Counted from the first letter of the stretch, positions 1 to 12,043 are shown. The stretch: DNA of 64,000 nucleotides from Neofusicoccum parvum (GCA_020912385.1 CP087213.1:434001-498000), one strand, 5' to 3'. Numbers and translations: made by a program. The notes: generated by a model not told the origin, from the letters alone.

Positions 1-8
1 TCATAAAC

Positions 9-1319
9 ATGCGGAACGCCAAGTCACTGAGTGAGACGATCGTCTCGATTCTCGCATCAGAAGAAGCTCCAGCTATCCGTCCACTTCATGGCCATCCTCA
101 ACAGCTTACCTGGGACAATCAGGTTGGAGAAGAACCTCAAGGTGTTTTTCCACAGCTCGCTGGGTCTGGATGCTACTCGCCAACCGCCCGCACACTCCAC
201 CTCAAGGGACCATGCTATTCGCCCTCATGTCCACTCGCTGGACCCATCAGATTGTATCCACCACGACCGTCTATGACCGAAGAATGGCAGAACATGCTAC
301 AGTCTCGGAATCTCATTCCAAATTTCTACACCGAGCAGAACTGGTCTGGCCGAGGACAGAATGCTGTGTTCACACGCGAGGACATTCCCAAGATCCCTCT
401 GGAGCTCGAAAGAGTCCTGGGATTTGGTGCCTGCGGTGTTGTCGAAAGCGTACGTTGTAGAAGAATTCGATTAGCACGGAAGACGGTGCGATGCAACAGA
501 AAAATGAAGCGCGAAGACGCTGTGAAAGAGGTCGAACATTTACAACGGCTGTCCCATGCACACATCGTCCGGCTTATAGGTACATACATCATTGAGGATG
601 GAAAGGATCTCTACATTCTCATGTACCCTGTGGTGGATTTCGACCTCGAGAGATTCTTGGAAAAGATCTCAGATGCTGCTGAAGACGGCGCGCCGCAGGA
701 TTTCCTTGCCGCTGCCGATGCGAGCCTGAAGTCATTCTTCAGCTGTCTGGTCGCTACATTGGACTTTCTACAGAAACGCAATGTGAAGCACATGGACATC
801 AAGCCTAAGAATATCCTGGTTCGAGACGTGCGGCAAAGTATCCTCGCACACGATTGCGCCTACAAAGTGTACCTCGCAGATTTTGGCATCGCTCGGGCTT
901 ATTCGTCTCCAACTGAGTCTGAGACTACATCGCCAACAGCCTTTACCCGGCTCTACTCTGCTCCTGAGGTTGTTGCACAAGAAACACGGGGTTTCAAAGC
1001 CGATGTGTTCTCCCTCGGCTGTGTATATGCAGAGATGTTGGCTACTCTCGCACGACAAAGGGATCAACTTGACACTACTCGGCAGCGTTCTTTCCAAGCG
1101 GAAATCCCGGCGGTTCAACAATTTCTCCGTGAGTTGGTATTCCAGGAACCGGAAGTGTATCTATGGAATACAAGGTCGAGAGCCATGATAAATCAACTGC
1201 CGAAAGATAGACCATCAGCAAAGAACATCATGGACAGTATCCGGGATCACAAGTCGTACTGCTGTGATCAAGGATCGGAGCCGCTCGAGTCGGCGAAGGA
1301 GACCGAACATCAATGGTGA
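9..1319 (+). CDS. Serine/threonine protein kinase-like protein (5' end may lie outside the window)
   Basis: A single open frame of 436 codons encodes a eukaryotic protein kinase fold from about residue 130 to 415. Visible motifs are a glycine-rich loop (GFGACGVV), the ATP-binding lysine (ARKTV), an alpha-C glutamate (EVEHLQRLSH), the catalytic loop HMDIKPKNIL, the DFGIAR metal-binding motif and an SAPE activation-segment end. The catalytic loop has HMD where most kinases have HRD; Asp, Lys and Asn are kept, so activity is plausible. The first 120 residues match nothing I recognise. No stop precedes the first Met in frame before the window edge, so the true start may be further left. It converges with the P450 gene. 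Substrate and pathway are unknown. Family call is firm, the 5' end is not. Confidence 0.8.
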   Translation: MRNAKSLSETIVSILASEEAPAIRPLHGHPQQLTWDNQVGEEPQGVFPQLAGSGCYSPTARTLHLKGPCYSPSCPLAGPIRLYPPRPSMTEEWQNMLQSRNLIPNFYTEQNWSGRGQNAVFTREDIPKIPLELERVLGFGACGVVESVRCRRIRLARKTVRCNRKMKREDAVKEVEHLQRLSHAHIVRLIGTYIIEDGKDLYILMYPVVDFDLERFLEKISDAAEDGAPQDFLAAADASLKSFFSCLVATLDFLQKRNVKHMDIKPKNILVRDVRQSILAHDCAYKVYLADFGIARAYSSPTESETTSPTAFTRLYSAPEVVAQETRGFKADVFSLGCVYAEMLATLARQRDQLDTTRQRSFQAEIPAVQQFLRELVFQEPEVYLWNTRSRAMINQLPKDRPSAKNIMDSIRDHKSYCCDQGSEPLESAKETEHQW

Positions 1320-1654
1320 AATTACAATATCAAAGTTTGTAAGGTATCGAAACACATGCATAGCGTATGGGCAATTTGAGCCTTCATGCGGACGGATTAG
1401 ACGCTTCTTTCGTTGCACAATTACGTCAGGGCAAACACTCTGACTACTTCTGTGTGAACTTGAACAATTAACCACGTGACATGCGCGTCTATCGGATTGA
1501 GAGAAGTTTGATACTCTATCTTGTATGTTGTATGGCAGATGAAAGATCTCAGGGCTACCCATACGCTCATTCGAGTGTCATTAATGTAAAAGAATACTTG
1601 GTAACGAATTGCTGCTATGCTTCGTAACAATTTCCGGTTAGACAACCCAATACC
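1320..1654. other. Convergent intergenic spacer, no gene seen
   Basis: This AT-rich spacer separates the 3' ends of the kinase and P450 genes. It probably holds both 3' untranslated regions. I see no credible ORF, RNA gene or repeat. Confidence 0.5.
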
Positions 1655-3382
1655 TCAATCCAAAGCCCTGATCCGGCAAGGCATGCGGTACCCTCCAAAC
1701 CCTCGGACTCTTGGCCTATCCACGATTTGCACTTCACCGTACACATCCTTCATCAACTCGTGCTTCAGAAACTCATACTTGGAAACAACCATCGCGAGAC
1801 CCACTTTGAACTCCGCCACCGCCATCCTGTACCCGATGCAATTCCTCGGCCCAATTGAAAACGTCATCAGATGGCTCCACCCCGAGTGCTTGCTCTCCGT
1901 AACACTCGATGGCAAGCCGCCGACGTAGTATTTGTGCTCAGGATCCTGAATCCAGCGCTCCGGTTTGAACTCGTGCGCGTCAGGCCCCCATATCGAAGGG
2001 TCGACGTTCATCCACTTCTGCGGGATCACAACGTCGTTGTCCTTGCCGATGCGGATCTGGTCCGTCCACGTCCCGTCCCTGAGCCTGATTGGCTTACTAA
2101 GTGGTATGATGTCGTCTTGTATGCAGGTACGGGGGATGGAGTGGGCAGAGCTGTGGAGGCGGAGCGTCTCGCGGGTCACGGCGTCGAGGTAGGGAAGTTT
2201 CTCTAGGGATTTGAGGTTGTCGCGCCAGTCTTCGAGTTCCGGAGGAGGATGCAGGAGTTCTTCTCGAAGACGGGATTGGGTTTGTGGTGAGCGAGCAAGG
2301 CCGTAGACGGCGTATGACATGACGGATGCGTTGTTGTCGTAGCCGCCGGATAGGAAGGTTGGGATCATGGACGTGATTTCCTCGGCCGGTAGGCGGTCTT
2401 TGATGTCGGCAGATAGGTTAGACTGTACGAAGATAGTGAGGATATCCTTGCTCCTGCTTTCCATCCCTCCCTTGTTGTCTCCATGGTTAGCTCTTTCATT
2501 ATCTTGTAGAAGCCGACTTTTGGCGTCTTCCACCAACCGCTTGCTGATTTCATGAATATTCGCCTTGTGGTGATCCAGCTGCTTTTGCTCTTTGCTCAAG
2601 AAATGACCCAGTGTCCCGATAAAGGGGAATTGCGACCGCAACGATGAGTACGCAGATCCCGTTGCCGCACTTTTGGTCACATTGACGAATGCCGCTTCGA
2701 GCTCTGAACGTCGACCCTCAAGAGACTTGAAGTCGTACTGGAAACCCGCCAGCCCGATTATATCCATCGATAGCGCTTCGAACTCGCTGTAGGCGTTGAT
2801 CTCCGTGGTCCCGTTGAGGTTTCGATCTCCTGCAAGTTGGTTTCCCCAACGCTGGACCAGCTTCGCCGCCATCTGGTAGAAGATTGGCGCCATACCCTCG
2901 ACAGCGACATTGCTGAATGCCGGACCAACCACTTTTCTTTGTCTCTTGTGCTGCGTTCCATCCACACCGACCAAGCCTTCTCCAAACACGAGCCTCGTTA
3001 CTCGCATCTGTGCTTGAGCTCTCACATATGTTTGAGAGTTGTTGAGGACGTATTGGATTCCCTGCTGATCACCCAGAACAACCGTGGGTCTGCGGTTCGT
3101 AAAGGTAGCATACCAAACACCGTCATATTCTGGGCAAAGCTCAAGCAGCTTCGGAGACATTTGAAGAGACTGTGCCTCATCCGGAGCCAAAAAGCCGAAG
3201 AACCAGTGTTTCTCTTCTGGACCTCTGATTCGAGCGAGCGGTGATGTATGAGGTGAGGTCCAATATTTCCAGGCCCATGATAGCAGTACGAATAGTGCCA
3301 AACCAGCAACCATGAGGCTGACAGCAATTCGGGGACCACTTGTAAGAGCGCTGATATGGAACATGTTGAGCTTGGATATCAC
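1655..3382 (-). CDS. Cytochrome P450 monooxygenase, microsomal, intronless
   Basis: 575-residue P450 in one exon. An N-terminal membrane anchor (VSLMVAGLALFVLLSW) is followed by the I-helix region (SGGYDNNAS, a variant of the usual oxygen-binding AGxDT), the K-helix ExxR (ETLR), the PERW signature and the heme-binding loop FSIGPRNCIGYR with the cysteine ligand near residue 515. Proteins of this kind sit in the ER membrane and oxidise small lipophilic substrates with electrons from P450 reductase. The exact CYP family and substrate cannot be read from the sequence. Met1 was chosen; Met7 is an alternative that keeps the anchor. The same-strand MFS transporter begins about 2.5 kb away, which suggests an oxidation and export pair but does not prove it. 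Confidence 0.93.
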   Translation of the reverse strand: MISKLNMFHISALTSGPRIAVSLMVAGLALFVLLSWAWKYWTSPHTSPLARIRGPEEKHWFFGFLAPDEAQSLQMSPKLLELCPEYDGVWYATFTNRRPTVVLGDQQGIQYVLNNSQTYVRAQAQMRVTRLVFGEGLVGVDGTQHKRQRKVVGPAFSNVAVEGMAPIFYQMAAKLVQRWGNQLAGDRNLNGTTEINAYSEFEALSMDIIGLAGFQYDFKSLEGRRSELEAAFVNVTKSAATGSAYSSLRSQFPFIGTLGHFLSKEQKQLDHHKANIHEISKRLVEDAKSRLLQDNERANHGDNKGGMESRSKDILTIFVQSNLSADIKDRLPAEEITSMIPTFLSGGYDNNASVMSYAVYGLARSPQTQSRLREELLHPPPELEDWRDNLKSLEKLPYLDAVTRETLRLHSSAHSIPRTCIQDDIIPLSKPIRLRDGTWTDQIRIGKDNDVVIPQKWMNVDPSIWGPDAHEFKPERWIQDPEHKYYVGGLPSSVTESKHSGWSHLMTFSIGPRNCIGYRMAVAEFKVGLAMVVSKYEFLKHELMKDVYGEVQIVDRPRVRGFGGYRMPCRIRALD

Positions 3383-4121
3383 GAGCTGAGGTGAACAACT
3401 CTTGGGGGATTTGACTTGAAATTGCAGCTGTCTTGCGCGACACCATTACGTCTATAAACCCCCCGAACACGCACATCTCAACCCGCTTGTCAGATGACGA
3501 CTGAACCATGCCTTTCAGATGAGCTTGCTAGTCAGATAGGATAGCAGTGTGTCTGACCATGCAAGGGTACATACGTGAGGTTTCTCAAAACTAGAAGTCA
3601 GCCCGAGAATCGATTTATGGTACGTAATGCTTTTCATGGGACAGAATCCCGCTGCAGACCGGATCCATCGGGTGGTTTCCTCCCCGTGTAACCCAAGAAC
3701 GCTAAGCATCATACGCCTCTTCCAAAACTTTGAAGTGTTTTATGGTGTACAAGGTAGGTGAGTAATGGTGCTGTAGCCTATAACCAAATCTTCCCTCGCG
3801 GTCGAAGCACTCATTCGAATAAGCTCAACTCAGCACGATTTGCGAGATCATCTAGACGAGATCCAATGAAGTACAAACAGTAAGAGCTAAGCATGCCATG
3901 CATATCTCCACTACAGATGTGCAGGATACTCGCTACTGTGACCAATGACCCTATCTTTCGTGACTCTCCGCCACTCTCCATCCCTGCCCGGGGCGGCCCG
4001 GAGCTCAGCGGCTCCACCCTGATGTCAGGAAGGCAAGTAGGGAAGGCGCCATAGTAAGAGAGATGCACGCGTTAGCGATTACGAGTGCGGGGTTGCAGGC
4101 AGCGATGTTTCAAATCCTCCC
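3383..4121. other. Intergenic region between P450 5' end and MFS 3' end
   Basis: About 740 bp containing the presumed P450 promoter and the MFS 3' UTR. No ORF with coding character and no clear repeat was found. Confidence 0.4.
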
Positions 4122-5923
4122 TCATTTAGCCGCACCAGCCTTGCCTATGATGCCAGAACCTCGAAAAGCAACCCCCACAACGCAGAGAGAGCACATTCCC
4201 AGCGCGAAATTTAGCCAGTTTGCCGCCCTTAGCCCGGCCAGCGAGGCTGCGTCCCACGGCTCCACTTCCCGTGCATTCTCCACCGAAACTCGTTTCTCCC
4301 GTGCCATGACTGCGGTCTGAGTTGCTGTCGCAACTGCAAGGCCTAGCGCTCTTCCCAACTGCGCAAACGCGTAGAGTAGAGCACCGCCCATGGCCTGGTC
4401 TGCCTGTGGAAGCGCGTGAGATGTAAATAAGGATAGACAGGGCCCGACCGTGTCCGCACCGAATGTCGCAAACATCATGGCCCAAAGACCGTAGGCGAAG
4501 TACGTAGTATCCGGTGGAATGGGAACGGCAAATAACAGTGATGACGTGGAAACGCATAGGGTGCTGAATAGAAGAATTTTGTAGGCCGGGATCCGCATGA
4601 GTAACTGGGATGCGACTGCAGCGGTTATGATTCCAGTAACGCCCGTGGGAATGAAGCGGAGAGTAGTCTGCAGCGGTGTCAAGTCCTGGTAGTCTTGGAA
4701 AAAGTATGTGGCGTAGACAAGGTAGCCATTAAACGACGCATTGAACAAGCCGTTTGTGAGCATCGCTGAGCTGAAGATTCGACTGTGAAAAACGGACACC
4801 CTCATCAAAGGTGGCGGTGTCTTCTTTCTCCCGAGATGGCGTTGCCAGAGGACAAAGGAAGTTACGAGGAATATGGACACGACGATCAGAACCGGAACCC
4901 ACGGGGTTGACCATCCGACAACATTGCCTTCGGCCAGGGCAAAGAGGAGGCAGAGCAGTCCGGCCGTGATGAGAAATGCGCCGAGCCAATCAACCGTCCC
5001 TGCTGCGATTGGATCTCGGTCATGGAAAACTTCCTTAGGTTGTGGAATCACAAAGATGCCGGCAACGGTGACGAGCGCAGCGAGCATGGCCATCGCGCCG
5101 AAAACCCACTTCCAACTCCCGAAAGAGGCAATGAAACCCGCAAGTAGGTTCCCAATAACGCTACCCAGGGGCGCGCCGGCAGCTTTGATGATTAACACCA
5201 GCTTTCCATGAGAATAAGTGGTAAAAACTCACAATATACGCTGAATGCGTAGGTTTTTGCCCTCCCGGGAGGAAACGTGGTGCCCAGAATACCCATTGCA
5301 GTCGGCACGTTAGCAGCGCCCCCCTGAGGGTATTAGCATAGGCCTTAGAAGTATCTATGATGATGAGATGTACTTACAAGTCCTTGTAAGCCTCTAAAGA
5401 CGTCGAATGCGATCTCGTTCGGCATGAACGGGTTCGCGGCGACCGTGACGGTGACCCAAGCAGAGCCCAGAATGAAAACCATTCGCTTGCCATATAGGTC
5501 CGCAATCCTTCCCCACAGCAGTAGAAAACATCCGAATGTCAGCAGGTAAGCTGAGACAATCCATTGCGCCCGACTAGCGGGGATGTCTAGTGCTTCCGCT
5601 ATTGTAGGGAGGATGATGACGGCTGCTTGGACAGCAAATGTCTGTGTCGGATATCAGCGCATCGGATAAAGCATGGGCTGCAGAAGGTTGCCGACATTCA
5701 AAAAGCTGGCTCCAGTTAATGTCGCAACCAAAGCGATACATCTTCCCTTGGAGAACGGTAATGGCGGCGATGCGTTTGCACGAGGGTCACGGCTTGACTC
5801 AACATCGCCGGGTAATCTTGCGTCGGAGGCCTTTTGGCCTTGCTCTTGCACCGAAAGCCTCGGGTCATCGGTTGTTGGTGCTTGCTGGATCATGTCATCC
5901 AGACGTTTCTCTGACGAAGGCAT
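4122..5923 (-). CDS. MFS transporter, DHA2-like (14 transmembrane segments), four exons
   Basis: Predicted exons (complement): 5923-5696, 5641-5378, 5323-5233 and 5182-4122, giving about 547 residues. Frames join cleanly and restore the drug:H+ antiporter signature: a hydrophobic TM1 (LVATLTGASFLN), the QWIVSAYLLTFG segment, LLLWGRIADLYGKR (motif A region between TM2 and TM3), then GLQGLGGAANVP and AAGAPLGSVIG. The last exon carries the remaining helices. The length fits the 14-TM DHA2 class, which exports drugs, toxins or metabolites across the plasma membrane. Introns 2 and 3 have GTAAGT and GTGAGT donors; intron 1 has a weak GTCGGC donor but is needed for the frame. An upstream in-frame Met (5983) would add 20 residues. 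Substrate unknown; the P450 neighbour hints at a small-molecule role. Confidence 0.88.
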
Positions 5924-8145
5924 ATTAGCAGCTTCGTTTCCTTGTACACCGATGCAACGTGTTATAAGCAACAGGAAATCCACAGGCAGCTTCCAGATCC
6001 GAGCAGAGTGGTGAGGGAAGGCAGGAACCGGCAGATTGGTACACGTAAGTCACCCACAACGCCGCAGTACCCTGGAAACGCGCGTCATGTGAGAACCAGG
6101 CCCTGCCACACACATGCAGGATAAAACCGGGGCATGTATTCCGGGATTTGCTTCCCAGGTAGGGCATACGTACAGGTTGGTGATGCAGCTGAAGGTTAGC
6201 GCTGACTGTTCGAAACAAGTGAAGCTCCCCACGATCAGGCATAATCTTGGTTTGGGTCAGTACTTTGTGCTTCGCGCAAGCTACTGGCAACGTGACCTCT
6301 CAATTCACGTCCCAACAAGGCTAGCGCAGATCACAGTCAGCTCCGCAACGCAATGGACAACCTTGACGAACAATTCCATTAATCCTGGGAATTAGGAGTC
6401 GTAATTCTTTGATTATGTGTATCAATTCATTAAACGCACTACCACAGCATTATCTCATTAAACAGAAGGATCAACCATCAGGACAAATAGCTCACGGCTT
6501 TCGACACACCAGATCGGACTCGCCATAACATCGAATCATGTTCTAAAAGTAGGAAGGGATTTTCCCTGGGTTCTTTCCAGCAGCCAAACAGAGCTTTGTC
6601 AGAAGGGGTATTCGCTACAGACATTCCTCTCAATCTAAGGCGAAGCGTGTGTGCTCTAGGCTCACGATAAGATTAAAAAAACCTGGATCCAGAAGATTTT
6701 TTTCTCCACCTGTGACTATAGGGACGTAGATAGATTGACATAATGGCAATATGAATCGACGCCTGAATATTCACCGTGGTGGCTGTCTTTGACAGACGGG
6801 CTTAGTTGACTGGGATTTGCTGTCCTTGTATGGTGCGAAGTTTCTCATGGGCTTCGCTTGTCGTCGCAGCTTACAAGTGGTATTATCGGCTCGAAACGTG
6901 CAGGCGCTATACTATGATTGGGACTCTCCGGCGGGGTCATCCAAACGGAACTCGAAGATGAGCTTAGATCATTGGTTTCATGCTCTTGGATGCACTGGCT
7001 GGCGTGTGCAGAAGCAATGTTGATCATGGGCCAATCCATTCGGAGAAAGAAGGCTAAGGACGCACGAAAGTATGGTGAGGCAGGGAAGAAATGTACAAAT
7101 TTGTTCTGGAAACCGCACGTCTAGAAATTCAAGCTGGCTAATTTGCGCCATGTCCATATCAAAAACAAAACGCTTCGAGAGCAGATGAGATAACAGCAAT
7201 TTGGGAGAAATAACAGACTTTACGAGACGGCGCATGAAGTGACACATTATTCAGCGTTTACTATCTTCTTCAGTATGACCTACGTTTTCTTTTTCCTTTT
7301 TGAGAAAAGAAAAAAGATGAGGAGTAAAAGAAAGTATTACAATAGCGTAAACTCGAGCTGCGTTGGCCGTTGGCCTCCAAACGTGGGTATTCGTTCTACA
7401 AAATTCACAGTAGTGGGCGTTCTTTCTTTTTTTTTTTCTAAAGCCTATGCGTGTTGCATATGTGCCTGGCATGGGTAGGTGTACCACTCGGGGGCCAAAA
7501 CACACGACAGGAAGCGAGGGCCGAGGCGTTTGCTTTTAGCCATTTAGAATTGAGAGAGGTACATTGAGGACATGCCGGCAGTATTTCCAAGTCGTGCAAA
7601 CTATCAAGGGGAATGGATTTTCTGTTGTATGTATTGTGCCGGTGTGCACACGGTCAAACGTATGGGCAAAGCTTTCAGATTGAAGGAATGCAGACATGTT
7701 GGCTTAAGCCAACGATACGGGCGCCACATAGCCACGCGACGGAGCAGGCAGCAATGGCAGAGGTCTATATTTAGGCACCGCAGGATAATTGGACTGGACT
7801 AGCTTGTTTAAGTATTATAAGGCGTCCATGCGGCGGATTCTGTTTGGCGAGAATGAATAATATTCGTAGCCGTGAATCCTTCTGTTCTTATCTTGCAACC
7901 TCGGCCAGTCCAAAATCATTCATTTATCCGGCCTGCCAATCACAGCCGGGTCTATTCCATACTACGAGCGGTTATGGTATAGTCTTGCAATTGTGGTGCG
8001 ATGTGCGCATGGCAGTTTCATTTTTGTCCCCGTTCGTGGCAATGTTCCCCTGTTTGAATATATAGTTTTAAGACTCCCCACGATCCTCATAAAAATCTAT
8101 AGGTCAGCGGATTCAGTGCAATACAAGAGAAGTGCAACATAAAAC
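5924..8145. other. Long divergent intergenic region, no convincing gene
   Basis: About 2.2 kb between divergent genes. It includes AT-rich stretches and polypyrimidine/polypurine tracts near 7280-7320 and 7425-7440. The short frames here lack homology and codon bias. It presumably holds the promoters of the MFS and GPI-protein genes. Confidence 0.4.
8059..8064 (+). promoter_or_regulatory. TATA-like box upstream of the GPI-anchored protein gene
   Basis: TATATA lies about 85 bp before the ATG at 8146, a plausible TATA position. Inferred from motif and distance only. Confidence 0.35.
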
Positions 8146-9104
8146 ATGCACTCTGGACTTACTGCGGTTTTTGCTCTGGGTTTTGCAGGTGCCGTGTCAG
8201 CCGCCAGTTCAAATGCCACCATCGCATGGACAACTCAAACCACATCCACCATCGTGTCGTTCCCCTGGATCGGTGTAAATGGTGGTAACTTTTTCGTACC
8301 GACAGTCGGCGTCAGTGGCTCCATCATCAACGTCGAGTCCTCGCGTACGACGCTTGCCTTCACATGCGCAAGAGCGGGTCAGACGCCCGACGACGTATAT
8401 AACAGCAGCGTCGGTGCGCTATGCCCTTGGTCAACAAACACGCCAATTACGGTCACCTACGGACCCGATTACGTCGGACAGGACTACGCCTATACATTCT
8501 ACAATGGAGAAGAGTTCCCACACACGACCGTTGCCGAAGACAACGTCACAGCCGGCATACTGAATGGTTGCCAAGTCACTGCAACACCTGCGCCGAGTAA
8601 TGCCTCGCCAGGAGCGGCCTTAGCAACCATTAATCCCGTGTGCACGAACGACGTATACAGTCTCCCCGAGGGGATCCCGCCGGAGGATGCCATGCCGCAG
8701 ATTCGGTGCTGGGCGGAGGATATTGTTGGATCGCCCCTAAATGTATCACAAAGCTATAAAGTAAGTTCCTTTGTTGCAACGTAGCTATAGCTTCTTGAGA
8801 AAAAGGGGCCCAGCATGACAGGGAAAAGGGAGTTGAAAACAGAGAGCTGACTCCTCGGTGTTCTCATCTGCAGTACAGCGCCGCTTTGAGCAGCTGCTTC
8901 TCCTCCATGTCGGCGACGCCCACTACTAAGTACATGATAACCGGCCAGGCTTCTAATATCAGATATTGGTATGTCACTGCCACGGAAATTGCTACCGCTA
9001 TCACGCCTCAGTCTACTCGGAACTCCAATGCTGCTGCTATATCCTTCGACTTTGGTAGATTGATTGCTGTCTTTCTCGCGCTTGCCGTTATTATCACTCT
9101 CTGA
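8146..9104 (+). CDS. Secreted, probably GPI-anchored cell-surface protein, two exons
   Basis: Exons 8146-8760 and 8874-9104 (GTAAGT donor, CTGCAG acceptor) give about 281 residues. A signal peptide (MHSGLTAVFALGFAGAVSA) is followed by a Thr/Ser-rich ectodomain with many N-glycosylation sequons and several cysteines. After a small-residue stretch (NSNAAAIS), the protein ends in the hydrophobic tail RLIAVFLALAVIITL, the usual arrangement for GPI attachment. The function is not recognisable. It is probably a wall or plasma-membrane surface protein; a role in host contact is possible but unsupported. The intron is required to reach the GPI tail, which supports the two-exon model. Confidence 0.75.
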
Positions 9105-9383
9105 AGAGGGCAATGTATCATTTAGAGCAAAGAAGACGAAGTAATGAAACAAAAATTATCCAAAAACAAACCCTAGTTGGCCTCGTGATATCTTGGTAGT
9201 ATCTTACTTCAGAAACAATAGACAAAGATAAATAAAGCGCAGCGAAAACTAGACGCTTTTATTACCATCCTTCATTCCACCAAGACTATCTTAGTACAGA
9301 ATATTCTTCCTTACTATGTTCCTCCGTGAAAGCTTATTAGCTTCTTTCAGACTCCTTCAATGACTTGTTAAGCGCACAAACAA

Positions 9384-11135
9384 TTACAAGGCTTCCCCCC
9401 TCGCCATGTCCCGGACATCTACGTTCTCTTGGACGCATTTTAAAGGCCACTCAATCCAATCTTCCCAAGATCCTTTCAACTCACCCTTCACCGCACCAAG
9501 AACATTATCACTCCACCCCTGCAGGTACCAATAACTCTCATAGCAACGCACCATCACCGCATAATGAGCCAAGATGGCAAGAGCTGCAGGATTGTTCTCG
9601 GAGATCAATTCCAAGAACTCGCGTGGGATGACCATCGGCCAGGACCATATCCGAACCGCCGCCGACCTATCCGCCGACATCATAGCATAGGTTGACTTGA
9701 GCGTCTCTATGGCGACGAAGCACGCCGACCGGACTTTGATGGCGTTGATCGGATCCGAAAAATTCTGGGAGGTCCGCACGCGATCGATGAGCTCGTCGAG
9801 CCGTGCGGCAAACTGCCCGGTTACCTCGGCTGCCGGCATCGGAGTGTCCAGAAGAGGCCCCAGAGGACCTTCTTTCACTGTTTGCCACATGGATGGGACG
9901 GAGAATATCGTGTTCACGCCTGTGTGGGGCTTTAGCATGCTCGTATCCCTCTTGATTTGCGCTTTGATGTGGGGTTGGGTGTACCATACCTTGCATGAGG
10001 AGAAAAGATTGTACAACATCGGACATTGGAATAGGCTCCTCAGTGGTATGCAAGCCGGCGATAGAGTATGTGCTGATGATAAATATGAAGGAAGCAAATA
10101 ATATGCAGGCCTGACAGTTCTCCGCGTTCACATCAGGCAGTCGAGATGAGAACAGCTCCAAGGCAAGCGTCTGGTGCCTTGTCGATGTGACGGTGTACGA
10201 TTGGCGTTGTTCCGGATTGATATAGCAAAAATGAAATCCGGAGATGGCGAGCAACGCATGCATGAGAAACTCCTTGACTTTTCTAAGCACCATCGATACT
10301 TTCATATGCAATAAAGTTACTTACGAATGATGATGCCAGTCGTGGCACATAGTCCCTCCATATATCACGGGTTGAAGGGTCGTAAGCGAGCGTTAAATAC
10401 GTTGATGAAGAGAAGTGGTGGAACAATTGAAGGTCGCGCATCCAATCTTGAGACGACGATACTGGAGCAGAAGCCTGGAGAATTGGCCAGTCTGTGCCTT
10501 CTGGACTCTGTACATTTTCGACAAGGTTGTCAATCCCGGTAGCAAGATCCTGGAGGGCCATCCTGACCACATCGACTTTCGTAAGACTGCAGTTAGGCAC
10601 AGACGCCGGCCTAAAGCTGCTCGGGATTCGCAGGTATTCTGATTCGTGCCCTGAAGGACTAGTACGTACTAGGATCTACTTCAGCCACGTCTCTAATCAC
10701 TGGCCGGACTTTGTGCTCTCTGCAAGGGACAGACACTACGATCAGTACGTACCGGAAGGATGCCGGCTTTGAAGGGACGAGGTCTGCTCAGCTCCGTCGT
10801 CAATGGCCGTGTGGGGTATCCGGTAGCTCGCAGAACGACTGGAATGCTGCGATGGAGATTCTCCGGCACTTTGAGGCAAGATGGTCAAGCTACACTCCAC
10901 CTCATGTCGTTTGCAGCTGCCACACGGCCGTTGTTCGTCGCACTGTCGCTACCAATTAGGGCGATCTGTCTCCATTTGGCGTTTGAATGACTACACGGAT
11001 GCAGCCGGGAGCCGCATGGCCTGTGTGCATCATCGCGAGGCGCGTATCGGTTGGGTCGCGTACCTTGACGTGGCGTGCTTTGCATCGGACACAGCCATTT
11101 CGGGATTTCTTGAACCCCACACGGGTGGGAGGCAT
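9384..11135 (-). CDS. Zn2Cys6 transcription factor, UPC2-like, five exons
   Basis: Exons (complement): 11135-11064, 10942-10753, 10650-10325, 10272-9990 and 9919-9384; joined they give 468 residues in frame. Exon 1 encodes MPPTRVGFKKSRNG and the first half of the zinc cluster (CVRCKARHVK). Exon 2 begins exactly at the third cysteine (CDEQRPCGSCKRHEVEC), completing the CX2CX6CX5CX2CX6C binuclear cluster. The rest resembles the sterol-uptake (UPC2) type of regulator, with HHFSSSTYLTL followed by a long helical regulatory region ending near WPLKCVQENVDV. It should bind DNA in the nucleus. Targets are unknown; the adjacent secreted propeller, GPI protein, MFS and P450 genes are candidates. The 102-nt second intron was chosen because a nearer acceptor leads to stop codons. 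Confidence 0.85.
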
Positions 11136-12043
11136 TGCGTCTCAAATTCTATGCTTATTTTCAGAAGCTGTTGAGAGTAGGGTACGTGGCGCTCGGCGAA
11201 TCGGGTCCCTACATATATGCCCGACCGCGAAAGCGAAAGCGAGACAGGTGCGACGGGATAGGGGCTTTCGGCACCGGCGCCGACACGCCGCCCATGATCG
11301 GCCGCATGTAGACGAGCACGTGTCCCTCTCTGTGACACCGAATCCCGAGGCACTGCCTCAATGAGATGCCTGCAACCATAGCCCCGTTGTCCTGCGTCTT
11401 GCTCACTTGAAGTACAATCCCTCTACAGTTATCACACATCCAACTACGTCTTCAAACCCACAATACCTTCGATGCTTTTAATTTCGATTCACCTTCATGA
11501 AGCGCTACGACGAAATGGCGCCATGGCGAAACTAGCCTGAACTATTCCATCTTGGTTGCTGCACGTGAAGATATTGCATATGGGAAGGTAGGATATTGCC
11601 TGCGGCGCTGGCTCATAACATAGATACTTGAGCTTCATGAATAGAGAGTACTTTCTGTAAGACGGTAGTGTCAAAGACTTGCTAGGCATAGGTAGGGATG
11701 GACTTGAGTGTTCGTCATCTTTCTTAGCCACTCACGTGACATTGATAACTCGAAACGCAACATTTAACGTCACAAGTAAAAATGCGGGCTATGCGGCTTT
11801 CGTGGTCGCTGAAAAAACGAACAGGATGTAGATGAACAGATATATTGACAAGAAGACTCTAAGTAAGTGGATTTAAGGACAGTAAGAAGTTTATCTGGAA
11901 AGAGTTAAGATTACGACAGGGGAAGGAACAAAATGCAATGACTGGTGCCGTGGCTGAAAACCCCATCAGTAGTCTCCAGTGGCACGGCTATTAGACTGAG
12001 TCGGATGCAGCGCCTTGACGCCGCCCAATAAGCTGAAGTCCGT
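11136..12043. other. Intergenic region, TF1 promoter and 3' side of the propeller gene
   Basis: About 900 bp. A CATATATG sequence near 11210, about 75 bp upstream of the transcription-factor ATG, could serve as its TATA element. No gene is recognisable. Confidence 0.4.
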
